Source: Lachnospiraceae bacterium UBA7205 (lineage in GTDB: Bacteria > Bacillota > Clostridia > Lachnospirales > Lachnospiraceae). From it: a DNA stretch of 64,000 bases. The notes beneath the pieces are model-generated. The model saw only the letters and a list, made by a program, of their open reading frames with translations, did no database searches and was not told where the DNA came from. This document shows, one piece after another, positions 35,475 through 45,207 of this stretch. The DNA lies in contig DKUL01000052.1 in the NCBI GenBank assembly GCA_002490665.1, positions 7,696 through 71,695 of the forward strand, in the 5' to 3' direction. A program made the position numbers and the translations under genes. Within the stretch, counting starts at the first letter, position 1; each line of letters begins with the position of its first letter.

Positions 35475-36248
35475 TTATTTTTCGCCCTCAAAAGTGATAC
35501 TTTTTCGGTCAGAAGTGTAGTTCTGCAAATCAAGTGTTCCCTTCCTGCCCTCCAGGGATGGCAGAATCTGGGGCAGCTGCATCAGCTTTTCATCCAGGTT
35601 TTCGAGTGCGCCTATGTTGACTTTGACGCCTTCATACCCCAATGTGACATTAAAGTTGCTGTCAAACTGCATTTTATCACAAAGAACATTATATTTGTTT
35701 AGAAGTTTCGTGATTGTCAGAATATTCTGGAACACCGCATTATTCTCAACCGGAAGCTTCTCATGCAGTACTACATGGTCTATATCAAGCCCGACTACCT
35801 GCGGAATTCCCTTCGTCGCGACCTTCGATGCCTCGACCACAACCCCTTCATTATCAAAGTACATGTATCTTCCAAGATACTGCACATATCCTGCAAGCGC
35901 CTTCTCATATACGTTAATGCGGATGGTATCATTGGACTGGACTACCACATCCATTGTCTCCACAAAAGGAATTCCCTCTATATCTTTGTTTTTGTACTTC
36001 ATGGACAGATAGAGGGAATTATCGCCAAAATACCCGGTCATGATCATGGACTTTATCTCTTCTGCGGAATAGTGTTTGTTTCCGTCCACCTGGACATTCT
36101 TGACTGCATAATACGTCAGCACAAAGTACGAGGCTGCAAGAAGTATGTTTATAATCCCCAACGCTATGATAACACGTACCTTCCCTCGCGTATCGGGCAT
36201 TTTTGTTATGACACTGTCCTTTTTTTTCATCTTTCTATCTGTCCACAT
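35475..36248 (-). CDS. ftsQ: Cell division protein FtsQ/DivIB
   Basis: 257 residues. Short cytoplasmic N-terminus, one membrane helix (VIIALGIINILLAASYFVL, about 25-45), a POTRA domain starting VKNVQVDGNKHYSAEEI, and a beta domain to about 235. It links with FtsL/FtsB-type proteins and septal synthases outside the membrane. The ATG at 36248 follows GGAGAAAG. Its position between murA and ftsZ is the usual one. Confidence 0.93.
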   Translation of the reverse strand: MWTDRKMKKKDSVITKMPDTRGKVRVIIALGIINILLAASYFVLTYYAVKNVQVDGNKHYSAEEIKSMIMTGYFGDNSLYLSMKYKNKDIEGIPFVETMDVVVQSNDTIRINVYEKALAGYVQYLGRYMYFDNEGVVVEASKVATKGIPQVVGLDIDHVVLHEKLPVENNAVFQNILTITKLLNKYNVLCDKMQFDSNFNVTLGYEGVKVNIGALENLDEKLMQLPQILPSLEGRKGTLDLQNYTSDRKSITFEGEK

Positions 36249-36287
36249 AATGACTTTCTCCGTATCTGCAACTCGTCAGCCCCACGG

Positions 36288-37604
36288 CTAATCCACATAA
36301 CGAATCCGTGCACCAAGCCCCGCAAGATCCCCCACGATATCCTGGTAGCCCCTTCTGATATATCCTGAATCTGCCACTGTCGTAATGCCCGATGCACACA
36401 ATCCGGCTATCACCAGGGCCGCACCGCCTCGCAGCTCCCTTGCTATGACGTTTCTTCCCTCCAGCTCCCTGCCGCCTGTCACGACAGCCCTGTCACCATC
36501 CACATCAATCCTGGCTCCCATCCGCTGCAGCTCCTCCACGATCCGGAACCTGCTTGAGAATATCTTTTCCCTTACCTCAAGTGTCCCTTTTGCCATGCAG
36601 GCGGCTACCAGCAGGGGCGACTGTAAATCTGTCGGAAACGCCGGATAAATATCTGTCTCTATGTATGGAATGTTCACAATGCGCTCCCTGTCAGCAGCGG
36701 CAACCGTAATCTCACCTTTATCTGCATCTGCCGTAATCATGGCACCCATCTTTGTTATTATATCACAGACACTCCCCAGTTGTCTGATGGGAACATTTTC
36801 CAGTGTCACTGTTCCTCCGGCGGCAAGCGCCGCGAACATATATGTTCCTGCGACAATCCTGTCTGATATTATATGATAGTCCACACCGTGAAGTCTTGAA
36901 AGTTCCACGCCGTGTACCACAATCTTTCCCCCGGGCATGAAAACCTTTGAAAAATCAATATCCGCCCCTGCCTGGTTCAGAAATCTACACAGCTCGGTAA
37001 CTTCCGGCTCCCCCGCGGCATTTTTAATAACAGTCGTTCCCTTTGCAGTCACAGCCGCCAGTATGACATTCTGTGTGGCACCCACACTGGAAAACGGAAA
37101 CTCAACCACAGCGCCTTTCAGCTCATCGGCATACGCACGGATATGATTTCCCTCTGTCCATATCTGTGCCCCAAGCTTTTCCAGCCCATACAGATGCAGG
37201 TCAATCGGTCTTTCCCCGATTACGCACCCCCCTGGATAGTTGACATGTACCTCCCCGAGTCTTCCAAGCATGGCGCCCATCATGACGACCGACGAACGCA
37301 TGGCTGACACATATTTTTCCGGCAGCCTGTATTCCCTTACATTCCTGGTGTCAACCGCCAGCTGTAGTTTTGTGTCTGTAACGGAGCCGCTTACGCTTGC
37401 GCCGGCGCTTTTCAGAATACCGCACATGTATCCTATGTCCGTTATATCCGGGCAGCCCTTCAGCGTACACGTTCCGGGTATCAGCATACATGCCGCCAAT
37501 ATCGGAAGTGCTGCATTTTTCGACCCCTGTATCTGTATCCTGCCGTCAAGCGCTCTTTTTCCCTCCATCCGTATAGACTCATTATTTCTGCCAAAATGGG
37601 TCAT
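36288..37604 (-). CDS. murA: UDP-N-acetylglucosamine 1-carboxyvinyltransferase
   Basis: About 438 residues. First committed step of peptidoglycan synthesis, transfer of enolpyruvate from PEP. Signatures: IQGSKNAALPILAA near the N-terminus with the catalytic Lys-Asn pair, PGGCVIGERPIDLH containing the active-site Cys that fosfomycin alkylates, and the aspartate region ETDIYPAFPTDLQ. The start is uncertain: ATG 37604 has GGTGAAG upstream, and the frame reaches a GTG at 37616. It lies inside the dcw cluster after ftsW. Confidence 0.95.
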   Translation of the reverse strand: MTHFGRNNESIRMEGKRALDGRIQIQGSKNAALPILAACMLIPGTCTLKGCPDITDIGYMCGILKSAGASVSGSVTDTKLQLAVDTRNVREYRLPEKYVSAMRSSVVMMGAMLGRLGEVHVNYPGGCVIGERPIDLHLYGLEKLGAQIWTEGNHIRAYADELKGAVVEFPFSSVGATQNVILAAVTAKGTTVIKNAAGEPEVTELCRFLNQAGADIDFSKVFMPGGKIVVHGVELSRLHGVDYHIISDRIVAGTYMFAALAAGGTVTLENVPIRQLGSVCDIITKMGAMITADADKGEITVAAADRERIVNIPYIETDIYPAFPTDLQSPLLVAACMAKGTLEVREKIFSSRFRIVEELQRMGARIDVDGDRAVVTGGRELEGRNVIARELRGGAALVIAGLCASGITTVADSGYIRRGYQDIVGDLAGLGARIRYVD

Positions 37605-37668
37605 AGGCTTCACCACATAATCAATTGAATTATCTTATTATATGCAAAAGCCTGCTCAAAATTGCATC

Positions 37669-38820
37669 CTAACGACAGTGTTTACTGACATTGAGCACAA
37701 TTCCAATCTCCATCAGCAGAAACAATGATGATGTGCCGCCATAGCTTATGAACGGAAGCGTGATGCCTGTATTTGGAATGGTGTTTGTCACAACGGCAAT
37801 GTTCAGTATTACCTGTATGGCATAATGCGCCATGACCCCTACCACAAGAAGCGAGCCAAATCTGTCCATTGTCTTGTTGGCTATCACCATGCAGCTCCAT
37901 ATCAGTACAATAAACAACAGGATAATTGTCATGGCGCCAAATAGCCCAAGCTCCTCGCACAGGATGGAAAATATCATGTCATTCTGCGCTTCTGGCAGGA
38001 AGTTTCTTTTCTGCATGCTCTGGCCAAGTCCTTTTCCCCATATGCCGCCCGAGCCAATTGCATATAGTGCCTGAAGCGTCTGGAATGCCTTATCCGTGCT
38101 GAATGATTCCGGATCCAGCCATGCCTTTACACGCGCCAGACGAAATGTTGCACCCGACGTATCAGCACTCGACACATACAGCACAAGCGCCGCCACCGCT
38201 GCAATTCCCGATGCCCCTATGATGACAAACCATTTGTAATCGGGCACTGCCACAAACAGCATCGCCACGGCAATCCCCATTACGATGACTGCCGAGCTTA
38301 AGTTATTTGTCAGCACGTAAATCAGCCCTGCTATAATCGTGGGCGGCACCAGTACGATTGCAAGCCCCTTCGGTGTCCTGACAATATTTTTCCCCAGGCT
38401 TTCCAGCCGCTGGATAATACTTGCCAGATACACAATCACACCTATTTTGGCAACCTCCGCGGGCTGCAAAGTCGTGAATCCCACGTTAATCCAGCGGCTC
38501 GCACCGTTTTTCGTAATGCCAATCGGCGTCTTAACCAGCATAATCAGCACTGCGGATACCACAATAGCAATCACATCGAACCGCTGCAATTCCTTATATG
38601 GGAACTTAATCATCACAAACAGTCCCACAAAACCTATGATTGTTGACTGCGCCTGTTTTTTCAGGAAGAATCCCGAGTCATTATAGTCAATCCCGGCCTC
38701 GTATGAGCTTGCGGAATAAATCATCAGAAGCCCGAATCCTACCAGAAACAGCACAACAGTCAATAGGATATAGTCCATATTGTGTTTGCTGCTCCGGAAT
38801 TTAACCAGCTGTCTAGCCAC
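37669..38820 (-). CDS. ftsW: SEDS-family peptidoglycan polymerase FtsW (SpoVE-like)
   Basis: 383 residues, about ten membrane helices. SEDS signatures: GFGLLMIYSASS in helix 1, NGASRWINVGFTTLQPAEVAKI, LPEAQNDMIFSILCEELG, and the C-terminal GITLPFISYGGTSSLF. It polymerises lipid II together with a class B PBP at the septum. Its position next to murD and two PBP genes argues for FtsW; a SpoVE-like sporulation role is possible because SEDS paralogues cannot be split by sequence alone here. The start is GTG 38820 with GAGGGGTGAT upstream. Confidence 0.93.
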   Translation of the reverse strand: MARQLVKFRSSKHNMDYILLTVVLFLVGFGLLMIYSASSYEAGIDYNDSGFFLKKQAQSTIIGFVGLFVMIKFPYKELQRFDVIAIVVSAVLIMLVKTPIGITKNGASRWINVGFTTLQPAEVAKIGVIVYLASIIQRLESLGKNIVRTPKGLAIVLVPPTIIAGLIYVLTNNLSSAVIVMGIAVAMLFVAVPDYKWFVIIGASGIAAVAALVLYVSSADTSGATFRLARVKAWLDPESFSTDKAFQTLQALYAIGSGGIWGKGLGQSMQKRNFLPEAQNDMIFSILCEELGLFGAMTIILLFIVLIWSCMVIANKTMDRFGSLLVVGVMAHYAIQVILNIAVVTNTIPNTGITLPFISYGGTSSLFLLMEIGIVLNVSKHCR

Positions 38821-38824
38821 AACA

Positions 38825-40210
38825 TCACCCCTCTATATGCTTTACATATTCTTTAAACTGATTGCCCCGCACTTCGTAATTCGGAAACATTCCCCAGCTT
38901 GCACAGGCCGGAGACAGCAATACTGCATCGCCGGATGACGCTTCATGCACGCATGTATCCAGCGCAGCCGCAAACGAGTCCTCATAGATGATATCCTCTT
39001 CCGGAAAACCACATTTTACCGCACATGCTGCTATCTTTTCCCTTGTCTGTCCGATGAGAACCAGTTTTTTGACCTTTCCGTCGAAACAGCGGATCCAGTC
39101 TTCATATTCACTGCCTTTATCATATCCGCCCCCTATCAGTATTGTCGGACGGTCCATCGCCTTAATCCCCTGTATGGCGGCATCCGTGTTCGTTGCCTTA
39201 GAATCATTGTAGTACATAACGCCTTTTTTTGTCGCCACGTACTCTATCCTGTGTTCCACCGCGACAAACCGTCTGATTGTCGCTAGTATGTTTTCTATCG
39301 GCACACCGGCACTCATGCTGATTCCTATCGCCGCCATCACATTCTCAATGTTACAGATGCCTACCAGGTTCATGTCAGTCTTTACGTTCATGAGCCTGCG
39401 CGGCACACCGTGCTCTGCCAGATAAATCTCATCATTCTCAAGATACAGGCCATCCTCAAGCCTTCTCGCAGATGAGAAATAGACAACCGCAGCCGGGCAT
39501 CTGCTGCCAAACGCCCTTGTATATTCATTTTCATAGTTCAATATACAGAAATCATCCCTTGTCTGGTTCTGTGTCACGGCTTCCTTTGCCGCCACATAAT
39601 TTTCCATCGTATGATGACGGTTCAGGTGATCCGGCGTAATGTTCAGTATCGCTGATACCTGTGGGTGAAAATCCTCAATTGTCTCGAGCTGGAAGCTCGA
39701 AATCTCCGCAACGGACACTGTATTTTCTGTCATGTCAGGCGCAGCATCCGTATATGGGTTTCCGATATTCCCGACAATATAGACGCTCGGAAAGTATTCC
39801 TGCATGATTTGTCCTACGAGTGATGTTGTCGTTGTCTTCCCATTTGTTCCGGTAATCGCGATGACCCTGCCTTTTGCAAAGTGGTATGCAAGTTCAATCT
39901 CACCCCATACCGGAATCCCCTGCTCCTTCATATACACCACAAAGCCGGCATCCACGGGAACCCCGGGGCTTAGCACCGCCAACTCCACATCCTTCACGAT
40001 TTCCTTTGGAAATTCTCCCAGATACAATTCTGCCTTGCTTTCGTGCCCAAGTTTTTCCCTGATGGATTCTTTTACCGCCGCTTTGTCGGTCTGCTCATTC
40101 CCATCATATATGAGCGGCAGGGCGCCATTTTTTTCAAGCAGTGCAGCCGAGCCAATCCCGCTTTTTCCGGTTCCGACCACAATTACTTTTTTGTCCTTAA
40201 AACGCTTCAT
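38825..40210 (-). CDS. murD: UDP-N-acetylmuramoyl-L-alanine--D-glutamate ligase
   Basis: 461 residues. Adds D-Glu to UDP-MurNAc-L-Ala. N-terminal Rossmann-like GTGKSGIGSAALL, Mur-ligase P-loop ITGTNGKTTTTSL near 120, then LNITPDHLNRH and the C-terminal ILIGGGYDKGSEY. The ATG at 40210 has AAGGG upstream and gives the family N-terminus (MKRFKDKKVIVVG); the frame continues 18 codons into the end of the preceding PBP gene. The dcw cluster usually has mraY before murD, but here a PBP precedes it. Confidence 0.95.
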   Translation of the reverse strand: MKRFKDKKVIVVGTGKSGIGSAALLEKNGALPLIYDGNEQTDKAAVKESIREKLGHESKAELYLGEFPKEIVKDVELAVLSPGVPVDAGFVVYMKEQGIPVWGEIELAYHFAKGRVIAITGTNGKTTTTSLVGQIMQEYFPSVYIVGNIGNPYTDAAPDMTENTVSVAEISSFQLETIEDFHPQVSAILNITPDHLNRHHTMENYVAAKEAVTQNQTRDDFCILNYENEYTRAFGSRCPAAVVYFSSARRLEDGLYLENDEIYLAEHGVPRRLMNVKTDMNLVGICNIENVMAAIGISMSAGVPIENILATIRRFVAVEHRIEYVATKKGVMYYNDSKATNTDAAIQGIKAMDRPTILIGGGYDKGSEYEDWIRCFDGKVKKLVLIGQTREKIAACAVKCGFPEEDIIYEDSFAAALDTCVHEASSGDAVLLSPACASWGMFPNYEVRGNQFKEYVKHIEG

Positions 40211-40256
40211 TTTACTGTCATACCCTTTCTTTATCAGAACTATCTGATACCTTAAA

Positions 40257-42050
40257 TCATTCACTGTACCCTATCTCTTTCAGGTACGGAAGAATATTTT
40301 CAAACAACTGTCTCACGACAGGCGCTGCAATCTGGCCTCCATAGTAGGTTCCCTGCGGCGTGTCAATAATTGCCAGTGCCATAATCTGGGGGTTATCGGC
40401 AGGCGCAAATCCCAGAAACGAAGCAATATATCTTCCGCTTCCTCTTGGAAGCGTCTGGCTTGTAGCTGTTTTACCACCTACCCGGAAGCCCTCCACATAA
40501 CCATTCTTGCCGCCCCCATTCTCCACAACCTGTTCCAGCACATACCTCAGTTTCTCTGTCGTATCCCCCGAAACGATTTCCTCGGACACCGGATATACAA
40601 ACTCATCTACCACGGTTCCATCTTCATTCACTGCCTTCACGCCAAAATGCGGCGTTACCAGCTTTCCTCCATTAATAAGGCCAGCCACGGTTGTCATCAG
40701 CCGAATCGGCGTTATCTGGAAGGACTGCCCAAAGGATATTGTCGCAAGTTCCACCTCACCGATTTTGTCAGGCTGGTGCATGATGGTTCCCGCCTCACCC
40801 GGAAGGTCAATTCCCGTTTTCTGCTTTAATCCAAACCTTGTAAAATAATTATAATAACGCTCCGCCCCCATGCGGAGCCCCACTGTAATAAATACCGGAT
40901 TGCAGGAATTCATGACTGCATGGGTAAAGTCTTCCGCACCATGCCCTGCTATTTTGTGGCATCGAATTTTTCTGTCATCGACAATGATAAACCCCGGGCA
41001 CGAAAAATTATCCTCCAGGCGGACTGCCCCGCTCTCAAGGCCAGCGGCAGCCGTTATGATTTTGAATGTCGAACCCGGTTCATATGTGTCATTGATACAG
41101 CCATTTCTCCACATCATATTCAGCAAATCCTGTTCACTTACCTGTTTTACCTCTGTCTGTCCCTCCTGTGCCGAGTCATTCTGCTGTACCCTCTGCACCT
41201 GAAATTCGTCAATCAGCGTAAACGGTTCGTTCAGATTAAATTCCGGAACGTCCGTCATCGCAAGAATCTCGCCATTATTGACATTCATGACAATTATGGA
41301 CACCCCCGCCGCCTGCTTCGTCTCATATGCCTGCCTTGCCAGCTGCGTCGCATATTTTTGTATGTTGACATCCAGGCTTATGTACAAATCCTTTCCTGCC
41401 ACCGGCTCTTTTCTGCGCTCCCCCATGCCGTCAAGCTCGATTCCCTTGGCATCTGTCAGTGTCAGTATCTGCCCTTTCTTTCCTGTCAGGTACTTCTCAT
41501 ATGCCACTTCCAGTCCGATTATGCCCTGATTGTCCCCACCAGTAAACCCTAACACCTTCGATGCAAGCTCACCATATGGATAATACCGCTTGTAATCCTC
41601 ATCCACCTTCACCCCTGCCAGGTCATAATTTCGTATCCTGTCCCCAGTCGTTTTTTCGACGTTGCTCTTAATACGTTCCCGGGAACTGTATTTTTCCACA
41701 CGTTTGCGTACATACTCCTCTGAAAGCTCCAGCTCCTGACTGAGTATCTCAATCACCTTCTCCGGATCCTTCACCTGACTGTGTATTACTGATATCGTAC
41801 ACACCGTCTTGTTATCTGCCAGAACCGTTCCCGTCGAATCAATAATCCTGCCCCTTGCCGCCTTGATATCCCGCTCCCGCTCGTGAAGCTCGGTTGCACG
41901 CTCCGTATAATATTCAGAGCACATTATCATCAAATAACCCACACGCACTTCCAGCAGCAAAAGCGCCATGATTGACATCACACACAGCACAAAAGTTTTC
42001 CTTTTCTGCACAGTCATGTTTCGTCTGCCAGTGCTGTTCTTAACCATCAT
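40257..42050 (-). CDS. Class B penicillin-binding protein (FtsI/SpoVD type), second of two
   Basis: 597 residues. N-terminal membrane helix (FVLCVMSIMALLLLEVRVGY), PBP dimerisation domain starting ARGRIIDSTG, then the transpeptidase domain with STFK (SxxK) near 350, SCN near 406, and GGKTATSQ near 535 where most enzymes read KTG. No PASTA domain. It crosslinks stem peptides in septal or spore cortex peptidoglycan. One of the two PBPs may be the division enzyme and the other the SpoVD-type. Two ATGs lie at 42050 and 42047 after GAGGGCAGGA. Confidence 0.9.
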   Translation of the reverse strand: MMVKNSTGRRNMTVQKRKTFVLCVMSIMALLLLEVRVGYLMIMCSEYYTERATELHERERDIKAARGRIIDSTGTVLADNKTVCTISVIHSQVKDPEKVIEILSQELELSEEYVRKRVEKYSSRERIKSNVEKTTGDRIRNYDLAGVKVDEDYKRYYPYGELASKVLGFTGGDNQGIIGLEVAYEKYLTGKKGQILTLTDAKGIELDGMGERRKEPVAGKDLYISLDVNIQKYATQLARQAYETKQAAGVSIIVMNVNNGEILAMTDVPEFNLNEPFTLIDEFQVQRVQQNDSAQEGQTEVKQVSEQDLLNMMWRNGCINDTYEPGSTFKIITAAAGLESGAVRLEDNFSCPGFIIVDDRKIRCHKIAGHGAEDFTHAVMNSCNPVFITVGLRMGAERYYNYFTRFGLKQKTGIDLPGEAGTIMHQPDKIGEVELATISFGQSFQITPIRLMTTVAGLINGGKLVTPHFGVKAVNEDGTVVDEFVYPVSEEIVSGDTTEKLRYVLEQVVENGGGKNGYVEGFRVGGKTATSQTLPRGSGRYIASFLGFAPADNPQIMALAIIDTPQGTYYGGQIAAPVVRQLFENILPYLKEIGYSE

Positions 42051-42121
42051 TCCTGCCCTCTGTCAATTATTTTATTATTACCATCTTATTATGACAAAGA
42101 AACAGATATGTTTTTATTCTG

Positions 42122-44383
42122 TCAAGTATTACCCTTATTCTCCGTTCCGTCTCCTGTTTCCGCGCCGGAAGCAGCATCATCGCCATCCATGTTGTAATCC
42201 ATCTGGGCTTTCTCCCCCGTTACTGCGTCAATCAGTTCACCTGTATCCGGGTCAACTATATAGGCTGGCTTGTTGCTGTCCTGCGTGTCTGCATTTCCGT
42301 CTTCGTTCCCAGCCTCGCCACCGTTGTTCCCTGCCTCTCCTTCCGCAGCCCCGGCATTTTCACCGGAAGGCTCACCGTTATCGCCTTCACCTTCTGGCTT
42401 CTCATTCTGCACGATATTCCCAAGTACCCTGTCGACCTCCTCCTGCTCCGCAATTGTCATCTCCTCTGTCTTTCCAATGTGCAGATAGGGAAGCACCTCC
42501 GTTAGAATATTTTTGACAATCCCTGTTGCATAAGTCGCATGCGGCTGGTCTGCCACGTTCGGTCTGTCCACCACACAGTAAATTGCAATCTGCGGGTTAT
42601 CGACCGGCGCAAACCCGATAAAGGATACAACATAGTTGGTATGGTCACGCGGCACCATCTCGGCAGTACCCGTCTTGCCGCCGATTGCATACCCTGCCGG
42701 ACGCGCGGACTTGCCCGTCCCCTCCGCAACAGCCGCATACAGATACTGCCGCATCTGTTCGGAGGTCGTTGATGAGATTGTCTGTTTCAAAACCCTCGGC
42801 TCAATATTCTTGACTGTGTCACCGTTTGCGTTTGTTATCTTGCTGACCATATGCGGCTCATAGTAATATCCGCCATTTATAATAGAAGAGAAAGCTGTCA
42901 CCATCTCTATCATTGTGACATTAAACCCCTGCCCGAAGGATGCCGTCGCAAGCTCCGACGGTCCCATCGACTGTTCGTTAAACACCACCGAAGCCGTCCT
43001 TGCCTCGCCCGCAAGGTCAATGTTTGTTTTCAGCCCGATATTAAAAATCTGTTCAAATTTTATCGTATTCTTGACACCGAGCGCCTCTCCCATTTTCATG
43101 AATGCCACATTGCACGACTGTTCCAGCGCACCGCTCACATCCAGCGTATTATGTCCCGTCCTGACATTACACCGGATATGGTGGTCTGCCACATCCAGCG
43201 CACCGCTGCACTCATAGGTTTCATTTCCGACAACTCTTCCCGTCTCCAGCCCGGCGGCCAGTGTAAGTGCCTTTGCCGTAGAGCCAGGCTCATATGTATC
43301 TGATATACAGAAATTTCTCCATAAATTGTTCAGCGTATCATAATATGTCTCATCCGTCTCCATCTGTGCAATCTCTTCCTCAGTGTAGTATGCCGACAAA
43401 TCCTTTGGATTATTGAGGTCAAAATTGGGATAGCTCGCCATTGACATAATCTCCCCGGTATTACAATTCTGAATAATAACAGCACTGTTAAACGCACCAA
43501 GTCCCTCACGTTGCTCATCCATATGCTCATCATTAAACTGCTTCAGATATTTCTCACAGATTGCCTGTATATTGGCATCAATCGTACTCACAAGGGTATT
43601 TCCATCCACCGCCGCAATCGTGTTGCGCTCTAGTGTCGCGTCGTCATTGAGATATCCATACTCCCTTCCATTCGTGCCATTGAGTACATCATTATAATAT
43701 TCTTCCAGCCCATATGTACCATTATTGTCCGTTCCTGTAAAACCGATTACATCACATGCAAGTGTGTCGTTAGGATAACGCCTGATATATTCCTCCTCAA
43801 ACCACACCCCGGCAATGCTCCCCATTTTCTCGTTCCCTTTTTTGGATGCCTGTTTATTGTGTTCATTTTTCCGGTCTAAAAAAGGACTCATTTCATCATA
43901 TGTGATTCGCTTTTTCAGCACATAATACTGTGAATTGGGGTTTTCCTTCACGTATTTTTTCAAGTCGGACAGATTCAGCCCGAAACACTCTGATAATGCC
44001 GTGAGTGTCGGCTCCTCATTGATATCCTTGTCCAGCATGACCTTACAGTCAAGGACGACATTGTAGACTTTCTCGCTTGCTGCAAGGATTGTCCCGTTCA
44101 CATCCAGTATACTCCCCCGTTTGAACGGAAGCGTCTTGGAATCATACCGCTGCTGCGACAATATTTTTTTCTGGTAATCATTCTGGTTCTCGCGCGCGAT
44201 ACAGTAAAGTCTCCCCCCCAATCCCGTAAAAGCCAGCAGAATGACAATCATCATCACAGCCAGCTTCATGGATTTTATCTTATTGATATTGATGTTTTCG
44301 CGTCTCCTTTTTTTTCTGTTCACGCGTTTACTGCTATTTTTATTGTGGTTACCTCTATTGTTACTTTTATTTCTGACTGCCAT
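42122..44383 (-). CDS. Class B penicillin-binding protein (FtsI type), first of two, with acidic tail
   Basis: 753 residues. Very basic cytoplasmic N-terminus (about 1-37), one membrane helix (LAVMMIVILLAFTGLGGRLY), dimerisation domain beginning KRGSILDVNG, then transpeptidase motifs STAK near 373, SCN near 426, and GGKTGTAEM near 560. After the catalytic domain (about 640) comes a low-complexity tail of roughly 110 residues rich in Gly, Glu, Asn and Asp. No PASTA repeats. It is the likely septal transpeptidase paired with FtsW. Upstream lies a 253-base structured gap. Confidence 0.9.
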   Translation of the reverse strand: MAVRNKSNNRGNHNKNSSKRVNRKKRRRENININKIKSMKLAVMMIVILLAFTGLGGRLYCIARENQNDYQKKILSQQRYDSKTLPFKRGSILDVNGTILAASEKVYNVVLDCKVMLDKDINEEPTLTALSECFGLNLSDLKKYVKENPNSQYYVLKKRITYDEMSPFLDRKNEHNKQASKKGNEKMGSIAGVWFEEEYIRRYPNDTLACDVIGFTGTDNNGTYGLEEYYNDVLNGTNGREYGYLNDDATLERNTIAAVDGNTLVSTIDANIQAICEKYLKQFNDEHMDEQREGLGAFNSAVIIQNCNTGEIMSMASYPNFDLNNPKDLSAYYTEEEIAQMETDETYYDTLNNLWRNFCISDTYEPGSTAKALTLAAGLETGRVVGNETYECSGALDVADHHIRCNVRTGHNTLDVSGALEQSCNVAFMKMGEALGVKNTIKFEQIFNIGLKTNIDLAGEARTASVVFNEQSMGPSELATASFGQGFNVTMIEMVTAFSSIINGGYYYEPHMVSKITNANGDTVKNIEPRVLKQTISSTTSEQMRQYLYAAVAEGTGKSARPAGYAIGGKTGTAEMVPRDHTNYVVSFIGFAPVDNPQIAIYCVVDRPNVADQPHATYATGIVKNILTEVLPYLHIGKTEEMTIAEQEEVDRVLGNIVQNEKPEGEGDNGEPSGENAGAAEGEAGNNGGEAGNEDGNADTQDSNKPAYIVDPDTGELIDAVTGEKAQMDYNMDGDDAASGAETGDGTENKGNT

Positions 44384-44403
44384 CGTATCACCCTACACTC
44401 CAT

Positions 44404-44624
44404 GATTCCGCTTTGCGGAATCTCAAATCAGTGCGGAGAATGCCCGTATTTTGGGGATTCTCCTGTGTGAGACATAGAACTTCTCCGCAAAACAGCCATT
44501 GCTGTGAGTGGAAATTGCTGAAAGCAATTAGAAGTTCTTCTCACACTACACTCTTCTGATAAACATTCCATAGCGGTTCAGAGGCAGCGCCATGCAATAT
44601 GGCATGCCTGTCCCTGAACCGTTA
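44404..44624. repeat. Cluster of nested inverted repeats between ftsL and the first PBP gene
   Basis: The gap 44384-44636 is almost wholly palindromic. The elements are GATTCCGC/GCGGAATC (44404-44411, 44415-44422); GGAGAAT/ATTCTCC (44435-44441, 44457-44463); GTGTGAG..GAACTTC with GAAGTTC..CTCACAC (44465-44483 with 44531-44546) enclosing two small hairpins; and CGGTTCAG/CTGAACCG (44574-44581, 44614-44621) enclosing GCCAT/ATGGC. The last element resembles the outer arms of the family 2 repeat. No U-rich tail marks a terminator, and the downstream PBP gene is in the same operon. Confidence 0.7.
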
Positions 44625-44636
44625 CTGGCACTTACG

Positions 44637-45173
44637 CTATTTTGGTATTTCGCTGTACTGGCGCACATAATCATTTCCCTCGCCAGTATACTGCACTACC
44701 TGTCCCTCCTTCGCATATTTCATCCCAAGCTCATTGACGGCGATTCGTTTGATCTCCTCCAGGTCAACGCTGCTCATGATTTTCGTATAGGTCTCATCAT
44801 TTGCAAGCTTCATTTCATTGAGCTGGCTCTCCAGACTTGAAATATTGTTGATATGGTTAGTGATATCTGATTGCAGCTTAATATAGCTCATAAGCACGCA
44901 GCAGACAATAACAAAGGCCGCGGCCGCAACGGCTATATATCCCATGTTCATTGGAACAGCCTTCACAACATTTCTGCGCGCGGAACGTTTCTGTGCTACA
45001 GGCCTTGCATGCTGCCGTTTTTCGGATGCGGGCTGCAGCTTTCTTACCGCGCTTCCGTCCACATAGCTATCATACATCCTGTCCGTTCTGTTTCCAGACC
45101 TTCCGCTCCTGCCATGACTGCCCCTGTTTTGTCTGTTCGTGCCTGTCCTCGTAGGCGAACTGTCATGTCTCAT
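44637..45173 (-). CDS. ftsL: Septum formation initiator, FtsL/DivIC-like
   Basis: 178 residues. A basic, Arg/Ser-rich cytoplasmic N-terminus of about 75 residues, one membrane helix (GYIAVAAAAFVIVCCVLMSYI), then a coiled coil (about 100-135; LQSDITNHINNISSLESQLNEM). The topology and location between rsmH and the septal PBP identify FtsL. Sequence conservation in this family is low, so the name rests mainly on context. Confidence 0.82.
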   Translation of the reverse strand: MRHDSSPTRTGTNRQNRGSHGRSGRSGNRTDRMYDSYVDGSAVRKLQPASEKRQHARPVAQKRSARRNVVKAVPMNMGYIAVAAAAFVIVCCVLMSYIKLQSDITNHINNISSLESQLNEMKLANDETYTKIMSSVDLEEIKRIAVNELGMKYAKEGQVVQYTGEGNDYVRQYSEIPK

Positions 45174-45207
45174 TTTTCATACCCTTCCTTTTTCATAATA
45201 TATCCCT

